DNA from: Himantopus leucocephalus
Lineage: Eukaryota; Chordata; Aves; Charadriiformes; Recurvirostridae
Assembly (NCBI GenBank): GCA_003993805.1
Contig: RSEF01000031.1
Coordinates: forward strand, 27,154,995-27,218,994
DNA: 64,000 nucleotides
Reading direction: 5' to 3'
Every line of letters starts with the position of its first letter. Positions within the stretch are counted from its first letter, which is position 1. Below, one piece after another: positions 11,001 through 21,905 of the stretch. The notes under the pieces are model-generated. The model had not been told where the DNA came from. It did no database searches and saw nothing but the letters and a program-made list of their open reading frames with translations. The position numbers were made by a program, and so were the translations under genes.

Positions 11001-13332
11001 TCAAGATACCTTAATGAAAAGAGGATAAAAAATGACCCAACCTCCTTTTTAACACATAAGACCCCTACAGTTGGTCTTTGGAGGTAAGGGGCTGTTAAAC
11101 CAAAAGATGGGAGGGGGCAAGGAGGAGGTATTTCTGCATGTACCAGGGGAAAAAACCCAGATTGCCCAAAGCAATTGTCAGAGGTGGCTGGTGGCTCCTG
11201 TAGTCATCATTAGCCATAAAACCAGAAAAGACATAGATCTAAAACTCTCCAGGATATGCCAGCCTTAAAGGACACTACAGGGACTGATTAGCCAGAATCA
11301 CAGGCAACTGGCAGCACTGCAATAGCCAAGGAAAATCTTCATCATTAAATAGAATCTTAACAATGCATTTGATATTTGATCTTTTGGTAAATTTCTTCCA
11401 TTATTGTGAATCTACAGCTTTTAAGTGTTCTCTTATTTGCAAAACTTAAATAGCGCTAGGGCTGAAAGAATGATCAGGCACAAGGCATGCCATTCCCAAG
11501 GGGATGGATATCTTACAAACCCCAGCTGGAGACCATTGTCACAGTCACCAGCATATCCTAGCTGTCCAAAGGCTAAAGGATGCACCCAGTTGGAGGTGGG
11601 AGTGGCAGGGATTCTGCATAAAGAGCTTTTTATGCTGATCACTAGAAGATCACTAGACATGATTCAAGATCACGGATTAAATGTCAATGCCTCAGGAACC
11701 AAACTGTGATGGGTGAAACACCAAAGGTTGCAACTGTATAAACTGATCTGCTCACATAAACAGTCACGGTGCATTTAGCTGTGCTGCGCAGAGAGGGCAT
11801 TGATAAGCATGGATACATGCACTGAGGAATGCCCTGTGTTTTAAGACCAAAATCCCCTTTTTATTTCCTCCTTCCCTTGAGATTGCAGAGGACTACAGCC
11901 TGTACAGGAATACTTCATTCAGTTGCTCAGGTGCTGTAATTTTCTATTACATTTTCTGCTTTTTACCCCTCTCATATTCTCAGACTTCAGCTGGGTTGCT
12001 GGGGAGTAAATCAGTGCACAGTCTAACATAAAGTGTTTGAGAGTGGCTAATATCTGAGGCTAAAAGTTTTCCAACAAGATACAGAATAGAAGGGTGAGCG
12101 TGACAGTGCCACAGAGGGCACTGCACCCTGCTCTCTGTTACCTTTTTCCCCTCCAGGGCTTGGCTGCTTATGGTCCAGGGATTCGAGGCTCAACTCTTCT
12201 CCTGGCTGTATAACTTCAGCTCAGGCTTCTGGTGAAGCTGCTGGCTTGTGACAAAGAACTGTGCAGAAGTCTGTATGAAATAAGAAATAAAAATAACAAA
12301 GGTAAAATTACAGGCAGGGGATCAAGGTAGCTCAAGAATTTGAGAGGAAAGATACTGACATGAGGAGGAATAAAATTTTGATGGGAAGAAATGTGGAGCT
12401 GGTTGACAGGTTATTGGGTGTCCTTGTTATTGATGGAGCTGGTGGAAGATGTTGCATTTGTAATGCCAAGGGTTTGCACCAGGGAGCCATAGTGGTGGGT
12501 GCTCTTCCCCAGATGTTACCCGCTCGGCCAACAAAGGGTCCTTGGATGACTTGCGAGAGGCATTGAGTGTAACTCTCTCTTGTAGCTCATAAAATCATAG
12601 CTATCTTTCATGTGTGCCAGTCAGTAAATACTTGCTGTGTACTTGTAAAATTGTTCATATCCTGTTTGCAGAGCCTCTTTGCACCTGACTACAGACACCT
12701 GAACAAAAGATCCTGAAAGAGGGGTGACAGCAGCACCTTCCCCACAAAATGTCATCCCCTGAGCCATTTCAGCACTGGCAGACTGTACGTGAAGCCACCA
12801 GTGTGCATGGAGGAGGTTCTCACACAGGCATTGGGATTTACCTGACACAGAAAGCCCAGAGTCCCTACCTGGGGGACTTAGGTAACAGCTATAACTTTTA
12901 CACCAGATATTCTGTGTCTTGCTTGTTCTGATTTATTAACAATATATAAGATGATCCAACATTTCGCTACTGCCTTTCAATCATAGGATTTTCCATTCTA
13001 AATGACAACCTTTGCCTTTTATTAGTGTGGCTTAGTCTTTAATAAGCCTTTACTATGTCCATATATATTATCAACACTCTAAGAACAAGCTCTTATACCT
13101 ATTATAAATAATCTTGGCAGTGGCACGACCACATCCACTGGCATACTTGAGAATATGACGCTGCTGCCCCAGGTCTCGGCAAGCACACACAGAAGAGGAA
13201 GCATCTGTATTGCAGTTGGGAAGGTGTGGGCTAGTGGCGTGGGTGCAGCTGGGGGGTGACGAAGCCTCCTGAATTCAACAGCCTCTGCGGAGACCAATCT
13301 CTATAAGCGATGCAAAGGTGTTTAGCTCCTCT
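11001..13332. other. unique non-coding DNA
   Basis: No recognisable exon or transposon. The largest frames (about 94 codons at 11425-11709) have no motif. Confidence 0.5.
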
Positions 13333-13470
13333 TTCTCAATTTCCTCATTCCTGGAAGGGATGTTTTAGTTCCTCCTGCCCTGGAGAGACACAAGAATTGA
13401 TTGATTAATGTCTGTAAAACACCAAAGAGAGAAGCACTGTGTAAATGCCACGGTTGATTATTGCTACTCA
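13333..13470 (+). mobile_element. ancient amniote core-SINE (MIR-like)
   Basis: Two blocks of the family appear in order: 'ctcaatttcctcattcctgg' (the CTCAGTTTCCCCATCTG block), then 'attaatgtctgtaaaacacc' and 'gcactgtgtaaatgcca' (the ATTAATG-TTTGTAAAGCGC and GCGCTATRTAAATGC blocks). The copy is highly diverged. Confidence 0.65.
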
Positions 13471-16400
13471 GCCTTTCAAAGGAGCATCAAACTATGTCTA
13501 GCCTTTGAGCTCAGCTGGATCTTTGGGGTGAAACAAAGAACTGTATCTTGAGAGCTCGGGAGCTACTGCTTGGCAGCCTCTGTAAGCACAGCAGGCCAGC
13601 GTTTGCTGTGAGCCCTGAGCTGCATTTGCCTTACTCCCAATTCTTTTTGCTTTAGCTGGGAATACATTATCATGTGTTAGTATTATTAACAAGAGTTAAA
13701 GCTGCTGGTAGATATTACCAAGTTGTTGCTAATTTCTATGGATTCCTCCTTGTTCTCCCTTAAGTTAGATATCAGATGTCTGAATACTATTTTTGAAGCC
13801 ACTGGGAGCAATGCATTACAAATGTGGACTCCCAGAAGACATCTGTTTGCAAAAGTCCCTGCCAGGACCATGGCCAAACACGACTGGCAGTTTGGCCCAT
13901 CTGAGCAAGGACTGGAGAAGGAGACGTTGTTATCCAAGGAAAGGACAAGAAATCATGAATGTGTACTGAGCAAATTCCAGCAGTGATGCTGTGTCATCCC
14001 CTGGCAGTGACAAAGCGCGACAGATATCTTCATCTACCCATAAGACATTAAGACCATTTTTGGAAGCTTATTGCAGTAATTATTTCTTCTGCCTGTCTTG
14101 TACAGTATTACACCATGAAGCAATTTTCTCATCTTCAGGCCTCAGACCCTGGAACACTGCCCTGGCTGTACTGGACAGGGTTATTCTGCATTTTGTGGGT
14201 CTGTACCACCTGTGATGCGGATAATCTCACCTAAGACTTGCTTCACTGGAACCACCCCAGTGAAAGCTGTCAAGGTCCAGGGACTGGATTACTTGAGATA
14301 AAAATAGCACAAGTTTTGTCCCTGCCTAATCATTGTTTTCTTTTGCAATTACATACGCCTAGAAAGTTATTAACCGAGAATGAATTGCTCATCCTGCTGG
14401 CTGAATGGCACCCCTAGGATTCTCAAATCATGAATGTTGTGACCCAAAAGGTCCCAAAGAACCTTTGTGGGAAGAACAAGGCATTATTTAACTGTGGTTG
14501 GTGCTAGTGCTAACAGGCTCCTTCACAGAAGGAGGGGATGGAAAAGTTGAATGAGATTGAAGGGTCTCAAGGTCACCTAATTTCATGCAACGCTCCAGAA
14601 AGTTTCTAAGTAGCAGGAGAAGCAGAGTATGTAACCTCGGAAACTTGCAGCAATCCAAAGCCTCCAGGAAAACCCAGGGGATGTCCACAGACAGGAAGGC
14701 AAACACCAATGCCGTCTGCAGTTCTACAGCCTTCAATCCTTCAGTAACTGCAATCTTGTCCAAACTTCTCATGTCCCCTGAGACTGTGCTTCTGCAGGGG
14801 ATGGGCTATCTGCTCCTTGCCAAAACCTCAATCTAATGTCTCTGTCCATGGGAGGAGCATATGGCTCACCAGGAGCCAATGTGACAGACTCAGCTCCTTG
14901 CATCCCTACTAACAGTGATGCCAAGGTGGAGAGGTCTCTCTCAAGCACACATTGGAAGAGGTTCCCAACAACTTGGAGCACGCATCCCTGCTCGAGCAGT
15001 GGTCCATAACCTCAGGCTCCCAGTCTCCAGCCAGCTGTTCCTCTGTCTCTGGTTCTGCTCTCTCTGACCCCAAAAGTCTGCAGGGGAGGGTGCCACTCCT
15101 GTGCACCCCAGTTCAGGATTGTATTTCTGATTACAGCAGAGACTTGTTGAGTAGCAAACACAAGTGTATACCACACGTCTTGCTACTTTCTCTTCTTCTG
15201 CCAGCCTTTACAGCAGTGTGAAGGTTATTCCTTTATTTTCTTCAGTGGGCTGTGTCTTGTCCTTCAGCACTCCCTGCCCCAAACCTGGCTGCATAGCCAA
15301 AGTTAAATGCCTCTGTGGGTTAAGTCCTTTCAATTCTCTGGGAAAGGAAAGGATTTATGGCCACTGAACAAACTGTCTCCTAGTCAGGAGCCATCCTTGT
15401 GGCACTCGACTTCATCCCAGCTGCTTTGAGAACCTGTGTTACCAAAAGCAGGGATGTAGCCACTCAGTACTCACTGTATGAAGGACAGTTACCCCTGGAA
15501 GAGATCTAGGTCTCAGCTGAGCTACTTGATTGTGGAGGTACTTGTCTTATGCCTGTTACCAGCAGGCTGCAACATATACGACAGAGGCCATAGGTGTCAT
15601 AGGTGAAAGGTAGCAAGTCCAAGTCTTTTGTGGCATGATGCTCCACATGCATCAAAAGATATGCCACAGCATGCCTATGAAAGGCACTACATTGATTGAG
15701 GCTGGTTTTACAGAGGTCTATAGCCCATGGCTTGTCTGTAAAATTAGCAAATAGACATATTTCTTATAGAAAATCTTACTCTAGAAGCAGGTGATTTCAC
15801 AGCAAATCAAGATGCAGTGTTGCAGTGTTCTCTTCAGCTGAAAACACATGTGGAAGAAGTTTCCTAAGACTCAATATTGAACATCAGTGGGTTTAGATAA
15901 AAACAATAAGTAAAAACTTACTATATTATGTTTAATGCTAACAAAACAACCAGTGGAGGAGCAGTTTGGATTATAATCTTTATGTGGGGCTGAGTGAAAA
16001 TGTCTAGGCCAGTATCTGCCACCTGAAATTTTTAAACTTCATTGTAAAAAATTCCTAATTCTGTATTTATACATATGCCTGATTAAGAAGTCTGAATGCC
16101 ATAAATGATCAGAAATACATCTGTGATGCTGTTTCATAAAATGGTATACTACCCTACAGGTTCACCAACAAAGACAAATTGGTTTACTTGGACTTCAATT
16201 TTTGGTCTTTTTCAGCATCAGTCTGGATACTTTGCTGTAAGAGTCAAAAAACCTGACCACTTTGTATTGTTATCAGTGTAGCTGGGTAAAATGCACCATT
16301 CATGATACACCTTTAATTTATTAGCAAACAGAACACTAATTTTGAATTTGGCTAATTTCCAAGTCAAATAAAAATGCTTCATATTCCCGTCTGTTCATCT

Positions 16401-17232
16401 TTCATTTATTTGATACCAAACTAGTGCTACTCCAAACTATTTTTGGTTTTGTGCTGGGTTTTTTTACTGTAGACAATCATCCACTTTTTGTCTACTTTGG
16501 AAATTCAATGGGGCTGTCCTGTTTTTGATGCTAATACATTATCTGACACTGCACTGCACCATCTGCTCTCTGAGGCGAAAAAAAGGTCCTTGTTTGCTTT
16601 TCTAGAGGTGTTTTCAACTTCATATGTACTATCAGATGACCTCCCTGACCTTTTCCAGCACTCTAAATAATTTGTCAATATAATGAAAGAATACATTTTC
16701 TCTATGATTTATTACCTGCTGTACTGGTTTAATTGATGAAGCAGGGTGGATTTCTGCATCTAGATTGAATTTTTGCAGCGTTTACTGATTTAAAACATAA
16801 CATAGATAATGTTGGATGATGCCATGTTTTAAATGATTTGCCAGATGGCTGCATGCACTGAGATATAATTTAGATGAGTCCTCTGCTATTACATTTCTTC
16901 ATATATGTGTTTTATGAAAGACCTTTAGTATATTGTCAGTGGATAAAATAATTAGGAAACTTTCAAACAGATCAGTATTTAGCATTGTCACAGATCGATT
17001 CTTTTTTTTCTTTCGTTCCACCAGTTAATGATTTTATAATCCTGTCAGATAAATACCAAATCGCAATTCAGCAACAAACCAACTTGGCTTGCTTATGCAA
17101 ATGTATTCAAAAGTCCTTAGGTCTGGAAAGAAGGTCTGAGATCTCAGATGAGCATGGTCTTTGTTTTGTTTTTCCAGACATAATCCAGAAGGTTCACAGA
17201 CATGCAAGGCTGGAAAAATGAACATTTGAAGA
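13471..17232. other. unique non-coding DNA
   Basis: About 3.8 kb without a supported gene. Overlapping 60-110 codon frames at 14.5-15.2 kb occur in both strands and several frames at once, which is typical of chance stop-poor sequence rather than one exon. A weak resemblance to a CR1 tail at 16635-16675 was not accepted. Confidence 0.5.
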
Positions 17233-17237
17233 GCAAG
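17233..17237. repeat. target-site duplication, left copy
   Basis: gcaag immediately precedes the LTR and recurs exactly at 17814-17818. Confidence 0.92.
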
Positions 17238-17813
17238 TGTCCTGGTTTCAGCTGGGATGGAGTTAACTTTTTTGCTAGCTGCTGATGTAGTGATGTGGTT
17301 TGGATTTGCAATGAGAAATAGTGTTGATAGCACATTGGTGGTTCTGGTGCTCTCAAGGCCTTTTCTGTTCCTCACACTGCCCTGTCAGTGAATAGACTGG
17401 GAGTGCACAAAAAGCTGGGAGGGGACACAGCCAGGACAGCTGATCCCAACTGACCAGAGGGATATCCCATCCCATATGACATCATGCTCGGTATATAAGG
17501 CTGGGGCAAGAAGAAGGAAGAGAGGAATGTTCAGAGTGACGGTGTTTGTCTTCCCAAGTAACCATTACACATGATGGAGCACTGCCTTCCTGGAGACGGC
17601 TGAACACCTGCCTGCTGATGGGAAGCAGTGAATGAATTCCTTGTTTTGCTTTGTTTGCATGCATGGCTTTTCCTCCACTTATTATACTGTCTTTATCTCA
17701 ACCCACAAGTTTCTTCTCACTCTTACTCTTTTGATTCTCTCCCCCCTTGCAACTGGAGGCAGTGAGCGAGCAGCTGCGTGCTTCTAGCTGCTGGCTGGGG
17801 TTAAACCATGACA
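17238..17813 (+). mobile_element. solo LTR, avian ERVL-type endogenous retrovirus
   Basis: A 576-bp LTR begins with tgtcctggtttcagctggg and ends with ggttaaaccatgaca, so both ends keep the canonical TG...CA. Perfect 5-bp target-site duplications (gcaag) flank it. The U3 region has the GGGGACACAGCCAGGACAGC block shared with the minus-strand LTR at 6661-7193, and a TATA motif (gtatataagg) at 17491-17500. A diverged ATTAAA-like signal (attatactgtctttatctc) lies near 17681. No internal retroviral sequence is present, so it is a solo LTR. The family is widespread in birds. The divergence from the other copy argues against very recent insertion. Confidence 0.95.
17491..17500 (+). promoter_or_regulatory. 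TATA box of the ERVL LTR promoter
   Basis: gtatataagg sits in the middle of the LTR, where the retroviral U3/R promoter is expected. The homologous site in the copy at 6661-7193 is no longer a TATA box. Activity is not shown. Confidence 0.6.
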
Positions 17814-17818
17814 GCAAG
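17814..17818. repeat. target-site duplication, right copy
   Basis: gcaag directly after the terminal ca of the LTR, identical to 17233-17237. Confidence 0.92.
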
Positions 17819-18606
17819 CCAATCTCCATTTCAGGCAGAGAGTCAGGTCAGAGCCCATTCCACCCAAAGTGGCTCACCCTGTCTTCACCTCTAGCCTGAA
17901 TATGAAGAGGCAGGGTTTTGCTATTGGAGAAGGATTATTGACCTCTCATAGAGGATGTATGCTGGGAGGGAAAGAAACCCAGGTATACGTGACTGATGAG
18001 ACTTACAGCTTGTTTCAAGTGACATCACTGCTTGCTCTGTGTGTGAGTAACAGGATGTGCTTGTTCTTTTACTCTGAGGGAAACCCAACAACCCCTTTGC
18101 CTGCCGGCTGCAGCGGGTTCAGCCACCTGCAGCCATCTCAGCAGGCAAGCTGAGATAGGAGAGAGCAACCTGCGCCCTGTGCTGCCCAGTCTGAACTGGA
18201 AGGGAGGTGCTGCTGCACTGGCAGCCTGCTGTCTCTGTCTCTGCTCCTTGCCCCAGCAACGCACCGCTCCCATGTGCCACTGACCTCAGGGGCCGTGGGG
18301 GAATCCACGCTGCCCCCTCCCCAGCCTCAGCCGGGGGTGAAATCTAATGCACTTCCAACTTCTCTTCTGGGCATGCTGTTGTCCCTCTACAGTCCAGGAC
18401 TAGTTTTGCACCTACACTAGAACTTAATACTGACCAGAACTCGATGATGGTTCAAGAACATATTTACGTACACTTTTGCCTTTATCTACCATATTCTAGC
18501 ATCTCCTTGAGCACAAAATTAGTCCTCAAAGAAACTGTTTTACGTCCGGCAGAATTGCATATCTGCTTTTTTCTGTAGGACTAGGGACACATGAAAGTGC
18601 CATTTT
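17819..18606. other. unique non-coding DNA with GC-richer patch
   Basis: The part at about 18100-18340 is richer in G+C than the surroundings, but CpGs are too sparse for a clear CpG island. No exon recognised. Confidence 0.5.
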
Positions 18607-18772
18607 GTGCCTCAGTTTCCCAAATCACATTTATCCTTTCAGGTCTGTCTAGAGTACAGGTTCCTCATAGCAGAATAAGTCTCTTACAATATTATTGAAT
18701 GCAGTCACAGACAATAAAACACCAGTCTTACTTAAAGGGCTGCTATGGTAGCTCTAATACCAATAATAATAA
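18607..18772 (+). mobile_element. ancient amniote core-SINE, near-complete 3' half
   Basis: Starts with the conserved 'gtgcctcagtttccc' block and continues through 'gtctagagtacaggttcctc', 'aagtctcttacaatatta' and 'gctctaataccaataataat'. These are the successive blocks of the old amniote SINE tail (TAGAGTGTAAGCTC, GTCTCTTACTAT, GCTACTGTAATAC, AATAATAAT). It is the best preserved of the old SINEs in the window. Confidence 0.7.
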
Positions 18773-19244
18773 CTTCCATCTTCTGACATGGAAGTATTAG
18801 TTATTAGGTCCTTAGGACAGCCTTTCCCTTATGGCCCCAAAAGGGATGGTGGCAGTAATGGATGGGAAAGGTGGGGTAGCCCACACTGTGCAAAAGAAAG
18901 CAGATGAAAAACATCTGAGTCCTTCCCTACCCCCAGGAAGGATGCAACCTGAGATAGGACCATGTGTGTGCTGATTTGGAATAACATTTCCTTCCTATGT
19001 TAGTCACTATGAAAATGCAAACAGGTGTTAGAAAGCTAGTGTTACATTCTGACAAAATATATTTAAACAACAGGCCTGGGCTTGCCCCCACTCATGGGAT
19101 GGAGGAAGGAGCCAGGAGAGATGGAAAATAACAAGCAAGCTCCTCCTAGAGGCACTCTGCAGCTCACTCAGGTTTTAGGGATCACTTTCTTTCTTTGATT
19201 TGCTCCTCTCCCCTCCATCCCGTCAATAACGCTGCACGCCAACA
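18773..19244. other. unique non-coding DNA
   Basis: No gene or repeat recognised. Confidence 0.5.
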
Positions 19245-19790
19245 GTGGTCGCAGGGAAAGGAATGAGACTTTGGGCTGTGTCAAGAGCTGGAAGTGTGCC
19301 CGCTGCTGAAGCAGAGGCAACAGGCTCCTGCTGGGGCTGTCAGCCTTCACCTCCTGCCAAGAAAACGTGCCAGGGAATAATCCCTCGGGTACATTTACCT
19401 ACCCCAGAGCCAAATCCTGGCGCGGGTGATGTGTCTGAGCAAGAGAGCTGGGGAGTGCGTTTCATAACGCTCTTGCATCAGCCGTCGGGAGGAATGGGGA
19501 GGAAAGGAGAAGCAGGTCCTTGGGCTTGCCCCTCCATGCACACAGCAATTGCGGAGCAAACGAGGAGAAGCAGCAGCTCAGCAGATGTTTGGGTTGGCAG
19601 CCTGTCCTTGCCTAGCGTCAGGGTGGTACCTCTGTGCTCACCAGGGAACAGACGTGTGTGGCTCCAGACAAGTCAGGTGTATGCATTTGTCAGGAGCACA
19701 CGCTGGAAAAAAAGGAATATAACCCACCTCCCTGCTTTCCTGGGCCTTATTTATGTAATACAACAATATACATCCCCACACGTAAGATAA
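19245..19790 (+). other. longest open frame in the window (181 codons), doubtful
   Basis: An ATG-initiated frame of 181 codons lies in a GC-richer stretch. The product would be rich in Ser, Pro, Gly and Ala with no transmembrane segment, signal peptide, cysteine pattern or domain that I recognise. The GC bias alone lowers stop-codon frequency, so chance is the simplest explanation. A lineage-specific or non-coding transcript is possible but unsupported. I do not call it a gene. Confidence 0.15.
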
Positions 19791-20027
19791 ATGGCCAAAC
19801 TTGAGCCTGTAATTCTAATTTTGAATTTTTTTTGCCTTCTCTTGCAAGGTAGTCAGCTCTCAGAGGCACAACAAGGGGATAGGAATTCAGCCTGCAGGCT
19901 TCTGGGCTTTATCCACACAAAATCTATGTCGACCCAGCACCACAAACCTTTCCACACATCACATGAAATTATTCAGCACAATGACTTCCTGCATCCATGA
20001 ATTCCATCGGGGAGGTTAACTGTTTGT

Positions 20028-20080
20028 AAAATGGGGAAAATATGTTGCCTTATGCACAAAAGCTGTGGCCCATCACTTAG
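20028..20080 (+). mobile_element. possible MIR-like SINE fragment
   Basis: 'gtttgtaaaatggggaaaat' resembles the CATCTGTAAAATGGGGATAAT block of MIR-type SINEs, followed by a weak 'gttgcctta' match. The fragment is too short to be certain. Confidence 0.35.
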
Positions 20081-20384
20081 CCTTGACTGCTGGCAGCATT
20101 CAGTGTTACTTACAAATACCAGCTTCTGAAAAGTCCGTTTCACCTTGCAAATTTGTATTGAGGTATTTTGGGAAAGGAAGGAATAGCATTACTTCCCCAG
20201 ATCTATGAGTGTAAAAGGACCAAAGAGAGGTTCCCAGTACTGAAACTGGCAAACATCAGACCTGCTAATGGACTTATCACAGCTCTCTCCTTACATTATT
20301 TAACTGAGAACATAATTGAGCCTTGTTATTTTATTATATAAAAACTGACTGGAGTCCTGGATGAACGTCTGAACACTCACGCCA

Positions 20385-20560
20385 ATTTTCCTTTAATTAT
20401 CGGGGGGGTGGTGGTGGTGGTGAGAAGGATAGTGCTTTAATCATTTGATTTTTTTAATCTAATTGAAACTTTTTTCTTTGTGAGTGGAGAGAGAACAGGT
20501 GCCTAATTAGAGCGGATGATAATTCTCACACAGATATAATTATGCAGGAAGATCAATGAA
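20385..20560. promoter_or_regulatory. TAAT-rich patch with GGT repeat, possible conserved non-coding element
   Basis: Six TAAT/ATTA-type cores occur within about 175 bp (for example ctttaattatc, tttttaatctaattg, gcctaattagagc, gatataattatgc), around a (GGT)n run at 20402-20422. The arrangement resembles homeodomain-responsive enhancers. Without alignment to other genomes this remains a guess. Confidence 0.25.
20402..20422. repeat. G-run followed by (GGT)n
   Basis: Seven G residues followed by about five GGT units. The G-rich strand has potential for quadruplex-like structure. Confidence 0.9.
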
Positions 20561-20590
20561 AAAATCTCCTTGCTGGACTGCTGCCATTTT

Positions 20591-21905
20591 AGAATCATAG
20601 AATCACGGTATCATAAAATAGTTTAGGTTGGAAGGGACCGTAAGATCATCTAGTTCCAATCCCACTGCCATAGGCAGGGACACCTCCCACTAGACCAGGT
20701 TACTCAAAGCCCCATGCAGCCTGGCCTTGAACACTTCCAGGGATGGGGCCTCCACAACTTCCCTGGGCAACTTGTTCCAGTGCCTCACCACCCTCACAAT
20801 AAAGAATTTTTTCCTAATACCTAATCTAAATCTACCCTCTTTCAGTTTCAAACCATTACGTCTCATCCTTTCACTACACTTCCTGATAAAGAGTCCCTGT
20901 CCATGTTTCCTGGAGGCCCCCTTTAAGTACTGGAAAGCTGGAAAGCTACTATAAGTGCTCCCAGAAGCCTTCTCTTCTCCAGGCTGAACAAGCCCAACTC
21001 TCTCAGCCTGTCCTCATAGGAGAGGAGCTCCAGCCCTCTGATTATCTTTGTGGCCCTCTTCTGGACTTGCTCCAATAGGTCCATGTCCTTCTTATGCTGG
21101 GGAGTCCAGAGCTGAACAGTACCCCAGGTGGGGTCTCATCAGAGCAGAGTAGAGGGGCAGAATCACCTCCCTCAACCTGCTGGCCACACTTCTTTTGATG
21201 CAGCCCAGGATGCAGTCGGCTGTATATGTTCTTGGGATTGCCCTGACCTGCATACAGGACCTTGCACTTGCTCTTGCTGAACTTCATGAGATTCACACAG
21301 GCCCACCTGTCAAGCCTGTACAGGTCTTTCTGGATAGCATCCCTTCCCTCCAGCATGTGGACCACATCACACAGCTTGGTGTTGTCAGCAGACTTGCTGA
21401 GGGTGCACTCAATCCCACTGTCCATGTCGCTGACAAAGATGTTAAACAGCACCTGTCCCAGTACTGAGCCCTGAAGGACACCACTCGTCACTGGTCTCCC
21501 TTTGGACATTGGAGCTGTTGACCGCAACTCTTAAGAGTGCGACCATCCAGCCAATTCCTTGCTCACTGAGAGGCCCATCTGTCAAATCTGTGTCTCTCCA
21601 ATTTAGAGACAAGACCATGTCATGTGGGACAGTGTCAAATGCTTTGCACAAGTCCAGGTAGATGATGTCACTTGCTCTTCCCTTATCCACCAATACTGTA
21701 ACCCCATCATAGAAGGCCACCAAATTTGTTAGGCATGATGTGCCCTTATTGAAGCCATATTGGCTGTCACCAATCACCTCCTTATTTTCTGTGTGCCTTA
21801 GTAGAGTTTCCAGCAGGATCTGCTCCATGATCTTGCCGGGCACAGAAGTGAGACTGACCAGCCTGTAGTTCCCCAGGTCTTCCTTTTTTCCATTTCTGAA
21901 AATGA
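20591..21905 (-). mobile_element. CR1 LINE, 1.3-kb copy with reverse-transcriptase remnant
   Basis: This is the largest transposon in the window. The 3' end is at 20591, where the plus strand begins agaatcatagaatca, the CR1 tail. Reading leftwards from about 21905, the minus strand encodes the second half of the CR1 reverse transcriptase and the ORF2 C-terminus. The same tail and neighbouring phrases (ccagcctggccttgaacac-type) recur in the copy at 37551, so both seem to be the same subfamily. The copy is 5'-truncated in the RT domain and has frame breaks and an internal deletion, so it cannot transpose. Confidence 0.97.
21042..21843 (-). pseudogene. CR1 ORF2 reverse transcriptase, broken
   Basis: Two overlapping minus-strand frames carry the CR1 RT. 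The frame at 21442-21843 (133 codons) contains [14 protein letters not shown], the RT palm motif A region, preceded by [20 protein letters not shown]. The frame at 21042-21527 contains [19 protein letters not shown] (motif B) and SADNTKLCD, where the family's catalytic F/Y-A-D-D box has become S-A-D-N. The frame changes between the two around 21500. A further break near 21220 coincides with loss of roughly 40 codons between the 'GNP' block and the 'GLHQKK' block, compared with typical CR1 proteins as I recall them. The endonuclease domain is absent. It is not functional. Confidence 0.93.

Noticed and set aside
16635..16675. cagatgacctccctgacctt resembles a CR1 3' tail.
   Set aside because: Only about 20 bp fits and the upstream sequence shows no CR1 phrase. 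It overlaps no second signal.
20727..20954. Plus-strand frames across 20727-21474.
   Set aside because: They are antisense to the CR1 copy and reflect its sequence, not a gene.
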